Positions 16,321-25,900 are shown, counted from the first letter of the stretch. The stretch is 64,000 bases of DNA from Prevotella sp. HUN102 (GCF_000688375.1 NZ_JIAF01000003.1:124001-188000); one strand, 5' to 3'. Notes: generated from the sequence alone by a model not told the origin. Translations and numbers: made by a program.

Positions 16321-17686
16321 AGACTTTGGCAGCACGTACACCAAACTGACAGCCATCGACGCTGAACAGGGAGAAGTGCTTGGCACAGCGTCTGCTTTCA
16401 CAACCATTGAGACGGATGTGATGGAGGGATTCCGCAACGGACTTGCAAAGCTCGAGGCGAAAATCGGCACGTTTGCCTACGACCGTATGCTCTGCTGCAG
16501 CAGCGCGGCAGGCGGCCTGAAGATGGTGGCACTGGGACTCGTTCCCGAACTCACGGCAAAGGCTGCCAAGATGGCTGCGTCGAGTGCCGGTGCAAAGGTG
16601 GTAAAGACCTATTCGTTCGAGATTTCAAAGGCCGAACAGGAGGAAATCTACAACATCAATCCCGACCTCGTGCTGCTCTGCGGCGGCACGGACGGCGGCA
16701 ACAAGGACGTAATCCTCGCCAATGCAAGGAGACTCTGCCAGATAGACCGCAATTTCTCCATCATAGCGGCAGGCAACAAGACTGCCTCCGACGAACTGGA
16801 GGAGATTTTCAAGGATTGTGGAAAGAAGTGTGTAATCACGGAAAACGTGATGCCGCAGTTCAACATCATCAACATTGAGCCTGCAAAGAAGAACATCAAG
16901 GAGCTATTCATCAGCCGAATCATAGAGGCCAAGGGACTCACCAAGGTGCAGGAGATGAGCGGTTTCGACATCATTCCCACGCCACTTGCCGTGCTCACGG
17001 GCTGCGAACTCCTGAGCAAGGGACACGGCAGGGACGAGGGCATAGGCGACCTGATGGCAGTAGACCTCGGTGGTGCCACTACCGACATCTACTCTATGGC
17101 GAAAGGCGAACCCACCATTGCCGAAGTGGTAACGAAGGGACTGCCCGAACCATACAGCAAGCGCACGGTGGAGGGCGACCTCGGTATGCGTTACAGCCTC
17201 ACGGCGATGGCGGACGAAATCAGTATGGAGCTTTTCTCCGACGAAATAGGCATCCCACAGGAGAAAATCGAGAAATGGATAGAAACCTGTGCGGCGGCTC
17301 CGGCAACGCTTCCGAGCAACGACGAGGAGGCACGCATCGAGGAAGGACTGGCACGCAACGCCGTGAAGGTGGCAGTAGAACGCCACTGCGGCTATTTCGA
17401 GCCAGCCTACACGCCTATGGGACAGGTGTTCACGCTCACCGGAAAAGACCTCTCTGAAGTGCCCTACGTGGTGGGAATCGGTGGTTCCATCATCAACAAC
17501 GCCCATCCCGAACGCATCCTGAACGGTGCCGAGAAGAAGGCTTCGCGCGATCCGATGTTTGCAAAGCCGAAAGCTCCGAAGTATATGCTCGACAAGAAGT
17601 ATATCTTCGCTTCTATGGGATTGCTCAGCAGCTTCGAGCCGAAGGTGGCTCTGGCAATTATGAAGAAGGAGATTACGGCCATCTAA
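16304..17686 (+). CDS. glmL: Methylaspartate mutase accessory protein GlmL (MutL)
   Basis: 460 residues, cytosolic. ASKHA-fold ATPase-type protein always encoded between the mutase S and E genes; it is thought to reactivate or assemble the cobalamin enzyme, by analogy with diol-dehydratase reactivases. The phosphate-1 motif DFGSTYTKL is at 7-15 and a second DLGGATTDIYSM near 250, both typical of the fold; LLCGGTDGGNKDV lies near 127. Length fits the family. The upstream spacer is a repeat array inserted at the gene junction; the downstream spacer (348 nt) contains alternative hairpins before mutase E. Confidence 0.93.
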   Translation: MKYLTVDFGSTYTKLTAIDAEQGEVLGTASAFTTIETDVMEGFRNGLAKLEAKIGTFAYDRMLCCSSAAGGLKMVALGLVPELTAKAAKMAASSAGAKVVKTYSFEISKAEQEEIYNINPDLVLLCGGTDGGNKDVILANARRLCQIDRNFSIIAAGNKTASDELEEIFKDCGKKCVITENVMPQFNIINIEPAKKNIKELFISRIIEAKGLTKVQEMSGFDIIPTPLAVLTGCELLSKGHGRDEGIGDLMAVDLGGATTDIYSMAKGEPTIAEVVTKGLPEPYSKRTVEGDLGMRYSLTAMADEISMELFSDEIGIPQEKIEKWIETCAAAPATLPSNDEEARIEEGLARNAVKVAVERHCGYFEPAYTPMGQVFTLTGKDLSEVPYVVGIGGSIINNAHPERILNGAEKKASRDPMFAKPKAPKYMLDKKYIFASMGLLSSFEPKVALAIMKKEITAI

Positions 17687-18034
17687 GAGCCGCCCATTGT
17701 GCCGACGCTCCGAGAACAGCATATTGCAGGCAGTTGAGAAAGAAACGGTACGGGATTCCGTTCCACACATATTGATATAAATATATATTTAAGGGGAAAT
17801 AGTAAATTTATATATAGATATAAATATATAAACGAAGGGAAATCCAACACGATGCACCGAAGGGTTCAAGAGGGTCTGCCGCCTGAGAACAGACCCGTGG
17901 CAGACCTCCTACGAACAAGAAAGAATTAAAGAAGAATTAAAGAATAAAATAACAAAAACCGGCCCTTGACGAAAACGCTCCTCCACAGGAGCGCAGCGGG
18001 GAAGCGTCAGCTTCCGGGGCTTTTCACATTTGCT
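17687..18034 (+). promoter_or_regulatory. Structured leader between glmL and glmE
   Basis: 348 nt without a gene. GGGTCTG (17872-17878) can pair with CAGACCC (17890-17896), while the overlapping GGTCTGCC (17873-17880) can pair with GGCAGACC (17899-17906), so the two stems exclude each other. Two more hairpins follow: CGCTCCT/AGGAGCG (17976-17993) and GGAAGC/GCTTCC (18000-18015), the last ending 19 nt before the start codon. An A+T-only inverted stretch lies at 17770-17835. No Bacteroidota promoter is evident inside. Confidence 0.45.
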
Positions 18035-19492
18035 ATGGAAATAAAGAATCAAAAACTTTCAAACGACGAGTTCTTCAAGGAAAGAGCTGACGTATTGACC
18101 CACTGGGAAACCGGAAAGGGCGTGGACTTTGAAGAGGCAGTAGAGTATCAGAAGAGCATTGCGCCCGAAAAACGCTTCGGCGCAAAGTTGCAGAAAGCCG
18201 TTGAAAGCGGCGACACGCTCATCCAGCCCCGTGCCGGTGTGGCACTCTACGACGAGCACATCAAGCTGCTTCAGTTCCTTGAGGAGGAAGGCGGTGCCGA
18301 CCTGCTGCCTTCAACCATCGACAGTTACACCCGTTTGAACCGTTATAACGAATGTCAGATTGGTATCGACAAGAGTTTCGAGACGGGACGTTCTATGCTC
18401 AATGGTTTTCCGGCTGTAAACTACGGTGTGGACATCTGCCGCAAGGTTACATCGGCTGTAAAGAGTCCGGTGCAGGTGCGCCACGGAACTCCTGATGCCC
18501 GTCTTCTCACAGAAATTACCATCGCGGGGGGCTTCACTTCCTACGAAGGCGGCGGTATCTCCTACAACATTCCTTACGCCAAGAACCATCCTATCGACAA
18601 GGTAATCCGCCACTGGCAGTACACCGACCGTCTCTGCGGTCTCTACGAAGAAGCGGGCGTGAGCATCAACCGTGAGCCGTTCGGTCCGCTTACAGGTACG
18701 CTCATTCCTCCCTGTATCTCAAACACGGTGGCCGTTATCGAGGCTGTTCTCGCCGCCACACAGGGCGTTAAGGACCTCACGGTGGGCTACGGTCAGTGCG
18801 GTAATCTCATTCAGGACGTTGCCGCTATCCGTTCCCTCGACATTATGACACGCAAGTATCTTGACAAGTTCGGCTACAAGGATGCACGCGTAACCACCGT
18901 GTTCCACCAGTGGATGGGTGGTTTTCCACAGGACGAGGCAAAGGCTTTCGGCGTTATCTCTTGGGGGGCTGCCGCAGGTGCGTTAGCAAAGGCTACGAAG
19001 GTTATCGTGAAGACTCCTCACGAAGCGATGGGTATCCCTACGAAGGAGGCCAACGCTGCCGGTCTGCGTGCCACTAAGCAGGTCATCAATATGCTGAAGG
19101 ACCAGAACTTCCGCGAAATCCCTGCCGTTGTGGAGGAAAGCGAAATCATTATGCAGGAAATGGAGTGCATTCTCAACAAGGTTGAGGAACTGGGCAAGGG
19201 CGACTGGGCAATAGGTACTTGCGCTGCCATCGAAGCCGGCGTTATCGACATTCCGTTCGCTCCGAGCAAGTATAATGCAGGCAAGGTGCTCCCTGCACGC
19301 GACAATCAGGGTGCTATCCGTTTGCTCAATATGGGCAATATGCCGCTGTCCGACGACCTCGTAATCTTCCACCGCCAGAAACTCGAGGAGCGTGCCAAGG
19401 CAGAAGGCCGTCCGGTAAGTTTCCAGATGGTTATCGACGACGTTTACGCTATCGGTAAGGGTGCGCTCGTTGGCCGTCCGAAGGATAAATAA
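18035..19492 (+). CDS. glmE: Methylaspartate (glutamate) mutase subunit E
   Basis: 485 residues, TIM-barrel catalytic subunit that binds glutamate and the adenosyl radical. Start chosen at [14 protein letters not shown]; the upstream ATG adds 23 residues translated from the hairpin leader. Family blocks are clear: [38 protein letters not shown] with the substrate-binding Arg, [39 protein letters not shown] and [14 protein letters not shown]. Together with subunit S it forms the heterotetrameric enzyme. Codon use favours the pyrimidine-ending codons expected of highly expressed genes. Confidence 0.96.
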   Translation: MEIKNQKLSNDEFFKERADVLTHWETGKGVDFEEAVEYQKSIAPEKRFGAKLQKAVESGDTLIQPRAGVALYDEHIKLLQFLEEEGGADLLPSTIDSYTRLNRYNECQIGIDKSFETGRSMLNGFPAVNYGVDICRKVTSAVKSPVQVRHGTPDARLLTEITIAGGFTSYEGGGISYNIPYAKNHPIDKVIRHWQYTDRLCGLYEEAGVSINREPFGPLTGTLIPPCISNTVAVIEAVLAATQGVKDLTVGYGQCGNLIQDVAAIRSLDIMTRKYLDKFGYKDARVTTVFHQWMGGFPQDEAKAFGVISWGAAAGALAKATKVIVKTPHEAMGIPTKEANAAGLRATKQVINMLKDQNFREIPAVVEESEIIMQEMECILNKVEELGKGDWAIGTCAAIEAGVIDIPFAPSKYNAGKVLPARDNQGAIRLLNMGNMPLSDDLVIFHRQKLEERAKAEGRPVSFQMVIDDVYAIGKGALVGRPKDK

Positions 19493-19507
19493 ACCTCTCA
19501 CAGCATC

Positions 19508-19528
19508 CCCCTCTCCCTCCGAGAGGGG
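19508..19528 (+). terminator. Hairpin after glmE
   Basis: CCCCTCTC (19508-19515) pairs with GAGAGGGG (19521-19528), 5-nt loop. No T tract follows, so it may be an mRNA-stabilising hairpin rather than a terminator. Confidence 0.45.
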
Positions 19529-19716
19529 TGTTGCAGATAATGCCCTGACAGGGAAAATGCAGGGCAGCATCGCAGTTCCAGAGACTGAAAACATAGAATT
19601 TACAAAAACAGTTTATTAACAAAAAGACTAACTGCGGCATCCGGAAACTTGCTTCCGTGCAGAAAAGAAATCGGAAGAACTGAGCCGTAGAGACGTTCAA
19701 TAAAATACCTTGTATT

Positions 19717-20952
19717 ATGAAAATTAAAAAAGTAGTATGCGCACCCGGTAAGACAGGTTTCTTCTTCGACGATCAGAAGGCTATCAAGGCCGGTGCAAAG
19801 AACGATGGTGCTTTCTATGAAGGAAAGCCAGTAACACCGGGCTTCACGGCAGTTCGTCAGGCAGGTGAGTCTATCAGCGTGATGTTTGTTCTTGAGAACG
19901 GTGCCATCGCACACGGCGATTGTGCGGCAGTACAGTATTCAGGCGCAGGCGGCCGCGACCCATTGTTCCTCGCTGCTGACTTTATTCCTGTCATCGAGAA
20001 GGAAATCGCTCCTCTCTATGAGGGCAAGGACATCACGACTTTCCGCGAAATGGCAGACCTCGTTGATAAGAAGGTGGATGCCGAAGGCAAGAAATACCAC
20101 ACGGCTATCCGTTACGGCGTTACTCAGGCTTGTCTCGATGCAGTTGCAAAGAGCCAGTCAAAGCTGATGGCAGAGGTTGTTGCCGAAGAATACGGCACGG
20201 AGATTTCAAAGAACATCATCCCTATCTTCTCACAGTCTGGCGACGACCGTTATATGAACGCCGACAAGATGATTATGAAGGGTGCCGACGTTTTGCCTCA
20301 CGCACTCTTCAACCACGTTGAGACAAAGGTGGGTCTCAAGGGCGAGAAAATCAAGGAATACATCGAATGGCTCCGCAACCGTATCATCAAGCTCCGTCCG
20401 GTGGAAAGCTACAACCCGACTATCCACATCGACGTTTACGGTACGCTCGGCATCGTGTTCAACAACGATTTCGAGGCTATCGCTAAGTACGTGGGCGAAC
20501 TTGCCGAACTTGCTAAGCCGTTCCACCTGCGTGTGGAAGGTCCTGTTGATATGGGCGAGCGCGAAGCTCAGATTGACGCCTTGGCAGCAATCCGTGCAGC
20601 GATGGACCGCGACGGCATCGACGCTGAAATCGTAGCCGACGAATGGTGCAACACATTGGAAGACATCATCGCTTTCACAGAGAAGAAGGCAGGCCACATG
20701 GCACAGATCAAGACTCCGGACCTCGGTGGTATCAACAACACTATCGAAGCCGTGCTCTACTGCAAGGAGAACAATATGGGTGCTTACCTCGGCGGTACCT
20801 GCAACGAGACAAACCGTTCGGCTGAAGTATGCGCCAACATCGCAATGGCCACAAAGCCTGTTCAGTATCTCGCTAAGCCGGGTATGGGCGTTGATGAGGG
20901 CTATATGATCGTGTTCAACGAAATGAGCCGCATCTTGGCTCTCACAAAGTAA
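19717..20952 (+). CDS. mal: Methylaspartate ammonia-lyase
   Basis: 411 residues, enolase superfamily. Converts 3-methylaspartate to mesaconate plus ammonia. The catalytic bases are visible as K332 in QIKTPDLGG and H195 in VLPHALFNH, and the Mg ligands as D239 (HIDVYG), E274 (RVEGPVD) and D308 (VADEW). Length equals the characterised clostridial enzyme to within a few residues. It follows glmE after a 224-nt spacer with a hairpin. Second step of the methylaspartate pathway. Very strong assignment. Confidence 0.97.
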   Translation: MKIKKVVCAPGKTGFFFDDQKAIKAGAKNDGAFYEGKPVTPGFTAVRQAGESISVMFVLENGAIAHGDCAAVQYSGAGGRDPLFLAADFIPVIEKEIAPLYEGKDITTFREMADLVDKKVDAEGKKYHTAIRYGVTQACLDAVAKSQSKLMAEVVAEEYGTEISKNIIPIFSQSGDDRYMNADKMIMKGADVLPHALFNHVETKVGLKGEKIKEYIEWLRNRIIKLRPVESYNPTIHIDVYGTLGIVFNNDFEAIAKYVGELAELAKPFHLRVEGPVDMGEREAQIDALAAIRAAMDRDGIDAEIVADEWCNTLEDIIAFTEKKAGHMAQIKTPDLGGINNTIEAVLYCKENNMGAYLGGTCNETNRSAEVCANIAMATKPVQYLAKPGMGVDEGYMIVFNEMSRILALTK

Positions 20953-20965
20953 TTAGGATTTCAGG

Positions 20966-21010
20966 GGAATGCTGAACTGGCGCAAAGCCTCATCGTTCAG
21001 CATTCCTTCG
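20966..21010 (+). terminator. Terminator-like hairpin after mal
   Basis: GGAATGCTGAAC (20966-20977) pairs with GTTCAGCATTCC (20995-21006), 12 bp, 17-nt loop, followed by TTCGT. Only weakly T-rich, so partial read-through into the next genes is plausible. Confidence 0.6.
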
Positions 21011-21065
21011 TAAAACAAACGCAAGAAAAAGTTTCCTGATTCAACATTCAAAACTCAAATATGCT

Positions 21066-22442
21066 ATGGAAGAAATAAGAATACTTTCCACTACTGCCAT
21101 CCTCGGCTATGGTTTTCCGATGGAATCATTCGTAGAAGGAATGAAGCGCAATCCACACGTGATTGCAGTAGACGCCGGTTCGTCAGACCCGGGTCCCTAT
21201 TATCTCGGTGCAGGCAAGTCGTTTACAGACCGTAACTCCGTAAAGCGCGACTTGGAGATTATGATTCCTGCCGGTATCGAAGCCAAAGTTCCTGTTATCG
21301 TCGGCACAGCCGGCGGCAGCGGCGCGCGTCCTCACGTAGAGTTCGTGCTCGATATCATCCGCGAAATTGCCAAGGAAAAGGCACTTTCGTTCAAGATGGC
21401 CGTTATCCAGTCTGAATTTGAGAAGGACTTCATCAAGGAAGAACTCCGCAACGGCAAGGTAAATCCACTCGCTCCGGCAAAGCCTATTCAGGAAAAGGAC
21501 ATCGACGATGCAGTACACATCGTGGCACAGATCGGCGAAGAACCATACATCAAGGCTTTGGAAGAAGGTGCAGACGTGATTATCGCAGGCCGCTCCTACG
21601 ACCCTTCCGTGTTTGCAGCCCTCCCTATCAAGGAAGGTTTCCCGAAGGGATTGGCTATCCACTTGGGCAAGATTCTCGAGTGCGCTGCAATCTGCGCCCT
21701 CCCGGGCAGCGGCAGCGACTGTATGTTCGGCTATCTGCACAAGGACGACTTCGTTCTCGAACCATTGTCGCCGCTCCGTAAGTGCACGACCTTCTCTATC
21801 GCAGGTCATACGCTCTACGAAAAGACCAATCCATACATACTGCCCGGTCCCGGTGGTGCCATCAATCTGCACGAATGCAAGTTCGAGCAGGTAGACGACA
21901 ACAAGGTGCGTGTATCAGGCAGTAAGTTCGTTCCGACAGACAAGTACTACGTTAAGCTCGAGGGCGTGCGCCGTGTAGGCTACCGTACAATGTCGCCGGC
22001 AGCCGTGAAGGACCCTATTATGATATCAAAGATTGACGATATCATCAAGAATGTCCGCGAGCGTGTGGAGAACAACTTCGAGAAATACGGCCTGAAGGAC
22101 TTCTTCCTCGACTTCAAGATTTACGGAAAGCGTGGCGTTATGGCTATGTTCGAGGGTGCTGAAGAAGCACATTCAGACGAATTGCTCATCATCATCGAGG
22201 CTGTGGCAGACACACAGGAAACAGCCAACACCATTTGCAGCTTTGCCCGAAGCACTATGCTGCACTACGGCTACGAAGGCCGCTACTCTACATCAGGCAA
22301 CCTCGCATTCCCATTCTCCCCGTCGGACTGCAAGATGGGCGAAGTTTTCGAGTTCAACATCTACCACCTGCTGGAGGTAGACGACCCGACAAGTCTCTTC
22401 CCGATAGAGTACGTAAACTTCGAGAGAGGCGAAGCAAAGTAA
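21066..22442 (+). CDS. AtuA-like protein (DUF1446), methylaspartate-cluster type
   Basis: 458 residues, soluble, no signal peptide. Belongs to the family named after AtuA of acyclic terpene degradation (DUF1446); blocks seen are DAGSSDPGPYYLGAGKS (16-residue core), GTAGGSGARPHVE, IIAGRSYDPSVFAALP and the C-terminal FPFSPSD. These are consistent with a nucleotide- or CoA-binding alpha/beta enzyme, but no catalytic activity is established for this branch. Relatives sit next to methylaspartate ammonia-lyase genes in other glutamate fermenters, always followed by DUF4387. It lies 27 nt before the DUF4387 gene and is likely to work with it. A step acting on mesaconate or citramalate is an inference from position only. 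Confidence 0.85.
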   Translation: MEEIRILSTTAILGYGFPMESFVEGMKRNPHVIAVDAGSSDPGPYYLGAGKSFTDRNSVKRDLEIMIPAGIEAKVPVIVGTAGGSGARPHVEFVLDIIREIAKEKALSFKMAVIQSEFEKDFIKEELRNGKVNPLAPAKPIQEKDIDDAVHIVAQIGEEPYIKALEEGADVIIAGRSYDPSVFAALPIKEGFPKGLAIHLGKILECAAICALPGSGSDCMFGYLHKDDFVLEPLSPLRKCTTFSIAGHTLYEKTNPYILPGPGGAINLHECKFEQVDDNKVRVSGSKFVPTDKYYVKLEGVRRVGYRTMSPAAVKDPIMISKIDDIIKNVRERVENNFEKYGLKDFFLDFKIYGKRGVMAMFEGAEEAHSDELLIIIEAVADTQETANTICSFARSTMLHYGYEGRYSTSGNLAFPFSPSDCKMGEVFEFNIYHLLEVDDPTSLFPIEYVNFERGEAK

Positions 22443-22469
22443 TCAACCCTATTAAATGAAATTACGATT

Positions 22470-22790
22470 ATGGCAAAATATAATTTGGTAGACGTGGCTT
22501 CAGTAATTCGCAGCAAGAATTCAGGACCCTACGAACTCACATTCGACGTCATTTTCAAGGACTTCGATATGTACTATAAGGTGAAGGATGCAAAGATATT
22601 CAACGAAAAGATGTTCTGCGCACTCTATCACATCAAGGAAGAAGACATCATCAACATTGTACACTTCGACCCTGCAAAGGCCATCAAGATTACAATCGTC
22701 CGTCCTATTCCTTCAGGCTCGCTGGGCGAAACCGACGTTTACGGTGCACAGCAGCACGTTCCGCTGATGAAGAGTTCATTTGAATTGTAA
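22470..22790 (+). CDS. DUF4387 family small protein
   Basis: 106 residues, soluble. The opening LVDVASVIRSKNSGPYELTF (20 residues) and ITIVRPIPSGSLGETDVYGAQQ (read in parts: ITIVRPIPSG, SLGETDVYG) are the family signatures. In other genomes DUF4387 is either the partner of, or fused to, AtuA-like proteins, so a heteromeric complex with the preceding gene product is likely. Function unknown. An intrinsic terminator follows, closing the first transcription unit of the cluster. Confidence 0.85.
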   Translation: MAKYNLVDVASVIRSKNSGPYELTFDVIFKDFDMYYKVKDAKIFNEKMFCALYHIKEEDIINIVHFDPAKAIKITIVRPIPSGSLGETDVYGAQQHVPLMKSSFEL

Positions 22791-22805
22791 ATATAGTTGA
22801 TAATG

Positions 22806-22850
22806 ATAACGAGTGCCGCGGCAGCGACTGCGGCAACTCGTTATTTTCGT
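22806..22850 (+). terminator. Intrinsic terminator after DUF4387 gene
   Basis: ATAACGAGTGCCG (22806-22818) pairs with CGGCAACTCGTTAT (22831-22844) with one bulge, followed by TTTCGTTG. Confidence 0.7.
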
Positions 22851-22886
22851 TGAAAAGAACACCATCACACTCAAACACCCTGCACT

Positions 22887-23831
22887 ATGCTGAACCCTGC
22901 ACAAGAATATCACATCGCGACTCAATACTTTGCTCCCCGCGGCAAAGAGCGTCTCATTTTCCTCGGAAACCATATCTCACAACGGCATCTTTCCTATCAC
23001 GACCACCTCATCGGCATTATCGGCGATGCGGGATCGGGCAAATCATCGCTCATCAAGGGTATGTTCCCAGGACTGGAACTCGCCAACGACGACGACATCA
23101 TCAATCCGCGCAAGATTATGCAGGCGAGGGATATGATTGCTATGGGCGAAATAAAGGAGACGTCGTCCTTCCATCTCGACATCCGTTTCCTTTCAGGATT
23201 CCTCCAGATGTGGGAGATTGCCGAGTTCGTCAGGACACTCATAGAGCATAAGAAGCGCGTGGTGGTGGAACACTTCAACCTCCTGCACCAAGCACTCGGG
23301 CGCAATGCCGACCTCATCGTGGGCATCGGCGAGGAAATCATCGTAACGCGTCCGACTATGTTCGGTCCCATTCCCGAAAGCATCTACGACATCGTTCATC
23401 AATCATTGAAGTACCGTCGTATGGCGCACACGGCAGAAGAAATCACACGCTATCTGTTGGAGGATAACTACGGGATCGATCCGAGCTCGTATTACTTCTC
23501 CGACATCAGAAACGGCTTCGTGATGAAGTTCAGCCACAAGGTGGAAATAGACCTCGAGGTCTTCGAGACCTGCATCAAGGAAGTGATTGCAAAGTCGCTG
23601 CCGGTAGCTTATTACGATGAGGAACACATCAAGATTGGCGACCGGATTGTGGATTGCGACGGCCCCCGCCTGCAGGTGAACAACACTTCTGAAATCCAGA
23701 ATTTCGGACTCGTAAAGGAACTCATCTACGACGACCATACGAAGACCCACTGTCTTATCGGAATCGTAGACAACAACTGCACGGATATCCCAAACAGAAA
23801 CACTCACTATTTCTTAGCAAGGAATATTTAA
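22887..23831 (+). CDS. P-loop protein of methylaspartate clusters (alanyl-tRNA synthetase additional-domain-like)
   Basis: 314 residues. Walker A GDAGSGKSS lies at about 45-53 after GNHISQRHLSYHDHLIGII; VVVEHFNLLHQALG looks like a Walker B-type strand. The segment YRRMAHTAEEITRYLLEDNYG recalls the HTA-x-x-L motif of the alanyl-tRNA synthetase editing/additional domain, and close relatives are annotated with that domain name. From family context such proteins accompany glutamate mutase genes in clostridia and others. It has no kinase or synthetase partner domains, so neither aminoacylation nor sugar/nucleoside phosphorylation can be claimed. A chaperone or substrate-priming role is possible. 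Function unknown. Confidence 0.7.
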   Translation: MLNPAQEYHIATQYFAPRGKERLIFLGNHISQRHLSYHDHLIGIIGDAGSGKSSLIKGMFPGLELANDDDIINPRKIMQARDMIAMGEIKETSSFHLDIRFLSGFLQMWEIAEFVRTLIEHKKRVVVEHFNLLHQALGRNADLIVGIGEEIIVTRPTMFGPIPESIYDIVHQSLKYRRMAHTAEEITRYLLEDNYGIDPSSYYFSDIRNGFVMKFSHKVEIDLEVFETCIKEVIAKSLPVAYYDEEHIKIGDRIVDCDGPRLQVNNTSEIQNFGLVKELIYDDHTKTHCLIGIVDNNCTDIPNRNTHYFLARNI

Positions 23832-23996
23832 GAGACGAGGGAACGAGTTTACGAGGAAACAAGGAGACAAGTTTACAAGAGAACAAGGGGACAAGCAGAT
23901 TACAACTGGAAACCTCCTTGTTCGCTCGTCCACCCGTTTACTTGTCCACTCATTAACTCGTCCACTTGTCCACTCGTAACCTCGTCCACTCCAAAA
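23829..23996 (+). repeat. R2 period-8 CRAG array, two arms in opposite orientation
   Basis: Left arm 23833-23896 on the plus strand (GGAACGAG, TTTACGAG, GAAACAAG, GAGACAAG, TTTACAAG, AGAACAAG, GGGACAAG); right arm about 23920-23992 carries the complementary words (CTTGTTCG, CTCGTCCA, CTTGTCCA, CTCGTAAC). It fills the spacer between the P-loop and hydratase alpha genes and could fold into a long imperfect hairpin. Confidence 0.7.
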
Positions 23997-24010
23997 CACA
24001 AACAACACTT

Positions 24011-24853
24011 ATGAGAGAAATACAAGCAAGCAAGATAACAGAGTTGGTAGAAAAACTCTGCATAGAAGCGTGCTACGTGCTGTCCGACGACATCTATTCA
24101 GCACTCAACACACGCCGGAAAACAGAAAAGTCGCCATTGGCAAAGGAAATCATCGGCACCATCGTGCAGAACGCAGACATTGCCCGCAACGAACATTGCC
24201 CAATGTGTCAGGACACAGGTATGACCGTTGTTTTCATCCGGTGGGGACAGGACGTACACATCACGGGCGGATTCATCGAAGACGCCGTTAATCAAGGCGT
24301 TCGCCAAGGTTACAGCAAGGGCTATCTGCGCAAATCGGTAGTGAAAGACCCACTCGACCGTGTGAACACAACCGACAACACACCTGCCATCATCCACTAC
24401 GAAATGGTACCGGGCGACGAATTTCATATCACCGTTTCGCCCAAAGGCTTCGGCTCTGAAAACAAGAGCGGCCTCAAGATGCTCACACCGAGTGCCGGCA
24501 TCCCGGGCATAAAGAAATTCGTCATCGACACCATCTTCCACGCAGGCGGCAATCCCTGTCCTCCAATCATCGTCGGCATCGGCATCGGCGGCACGATGGA
24601 GCGAGCTGCCTACCTCAGCAAGAAAGCCCTCCTCCGCCCTGTCGGCAGCGTGAGCGACAACCCACAGGTGGCTCAGCTGGAGAAAGAACTCTTCGAGGAA
24701 ATCAACAAGCTCGGCATCGGTCCTTGTGGATTCGGTGGCAGCACCACGGCACTCGCCGTAAACATTCTCGTAAACGCCACCCACATTGCCGGTCTTCCTG
24801 TATCGGTAAACATTGGCTGCCACGCTACGAGACACTCCGAAGGCGAACTCTAA
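24011..24853 (+). CDS. Fumarase-type hydratase alpha subunit (probable mesaconase alpha)
   Basis: 280 residues from [10 protein letters not shown]. Iron-sulfur hydro-lyase subunit of the class I fumarase/tartrate dehydratase family. Candidate [4Fe-4S] ligands are the Cys in CPMCQDTG (about 61-65), in GGNPCPP (about 178) and in GPCGFGG (about 237). The beta subunit follows. In methylaspartate clusters this two-subunit enzyme hydrates mesaconate to (S)-citramalate; fumarase or tartrate dehydratase remain possible by sequence alone. An upstream in-frame start would lie in the repeat array and is rejected. Confidence 0.9.
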   Translation: MREIQASKITELVEKLCIEACYVLSDDIYSALNTRRKTEKSPLAKEIIGTIVQNADIARNEHCPMCQDTGMTVVFIRWGQDVHITGGFIEDAVNQGVRQGYSKGYLRKSVVKDPLDRVNTTDNTPAIIHYEMVPGDEFHITVSPKGFGSENKSGLKMLTPSAGIPGIKKFVIDTIFHAGGNPCPPIIVGIGIGGTMERAAYLSKKALLRPVGSVSDNPQVAQLEKELFEEINKLGIGPCGFGGSTTALAVNILVNATHIAGLPVSVNIGCHATRHSEGEL

Positions 24854-25041
24854 CCTCCTTTCCCGCATCTTCTCCAAAAGAAGCAGTTGCCAATCAGCAG
24901 CCGTCGCGGGAAATTCTCATCTTTCGTATCACACATTTAACACAACTACCTCCACCGTGCAGACGCAAGCTGAAGAACAAGGTGAAGTCTGTGCCCTCTC
25001 TCCAAAGAGGATAAAGGGAGGCAAAGCTACATCTTATATAT

Positions 25042-25599
25042 ATGGAAACAAAACGCATCTTATCCGCCCCGTTCACAGACGAAAAGATAAAATCGCTCAA
25101 AGCCGGCGATATGGTCTACATCTCGGGCACAATATACACAGCGCGCGACGCAGCCCACAAGCGTCTGTGCGAAATGATAGACGCAGGCGAGCCAATGCCT
25201 TTCGATTTTGAAGGACAAGTTGTCTACTATGCAGGCCCCTGCCCTGCCAAGCCCGGTCAGCCAATCGGTTCGGTAGGCCCCACCACCGGCGGCCGAATGG
25301 ACGCCTATTCCCCGACGCTCATCAGTCTCGGACTTCGTTGTATGATTGGCAAAGGCTCTCGTTCTGAAGAAGTTATCGATGCTCTGAAGCAACACACCGG
25401 CGTCTACTTCGCAGCCATCGGAGGTGCCGCGGCACTGATGGCGAAAGCCGTGAAGGAAGCTGAAGTTATCGCCTTCGACGACCTCGGCACTGAAGCCATC
25501 CGCAAGCTCCGCGTGGAAGAACTTCCCGTAATCGTTGCCATAGACTCAGAAGGCAATGATATGTACAAAATCGGAGTTGAGAAGTTCAGACAGGAATAA
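25042..25599 (+). CDS. Fumarase-type hydratase beta subunit (probable mesaconase beta)
   Basis: 185 residues. C-terminal domain family of class I fumarases. Visible blocks: SGTIYTARDAAHKRL, YAGPCPAKPG, GPTTGGRMDAYSP, MIGKGSRSEEV and AAIGGAAALM, with the substrate-binding TTSGRMD-type loop. Completes the enzyme encoded by the alpha gene 188 nt upstream. Last recognisable gene of the methylaspartate cluster; a terminator follows at 25768. Confidence 0.92.
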   Translation: METKRILSAPFTDEKIKSLKAGDMVYISGTIYTARDAAHKRLCEMIDAGEPMPFDFEGQVVYYAGPCPAKPGQPIGSVGPTTGGRMDAYSPTLISLGLRCMIGKGSRSEEVIDALKQHTGVYFAAIGGAAALMAKAVKEAEVIAFDDLGTEAIRKLRVEELPVIVAIDSEGNDMYKIGVEKFRQE

Positions 25600-25767
25600 A
25601 AACTCTGGTTTAGATAGAAAATCGGGTACAAACAGGAAAACTCAGGCAGGAATAGAAGTTAGGGCAAGAATAGAAATTAAGTTCAAACAGAAATTATTCT
25701 ATTCCTCCCCCACTCCGTTTCAAAGCCTGAAACCATCGGAAACAACACTTTCCATAAAACAAAACAC

Positions 25768-25825
25768 AGCCTGTTGGTGGAGTTTAGTCAGCAAATACCT
25801 AACTCTGCCAACAGGCTTTTTGTTT
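25768..25825 (+). terminator. Terminator of the methylaspartate cluster
   Basis: AGCCTGTTGGTGGAGTT (25768-25784) pairs with AACTCTGCCAACAGGCT (25801-25817) with one mismatch, followed by TTTTTGTTTAT. Confidence 0.85.
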
Positions 25826-25900
25826 ATATTCAGAATGAAGAAGATATGCTTTATTCTAAATTCCTCAAACCCTCGCTATTTATATTAGGAATGAAATAAT

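Noticed and set aside
23829..23996. Possible CRISPR array at the octamer repeats
   Set aside because: The period is 8 nt with no unique spacers, and no cas genes are in the window.
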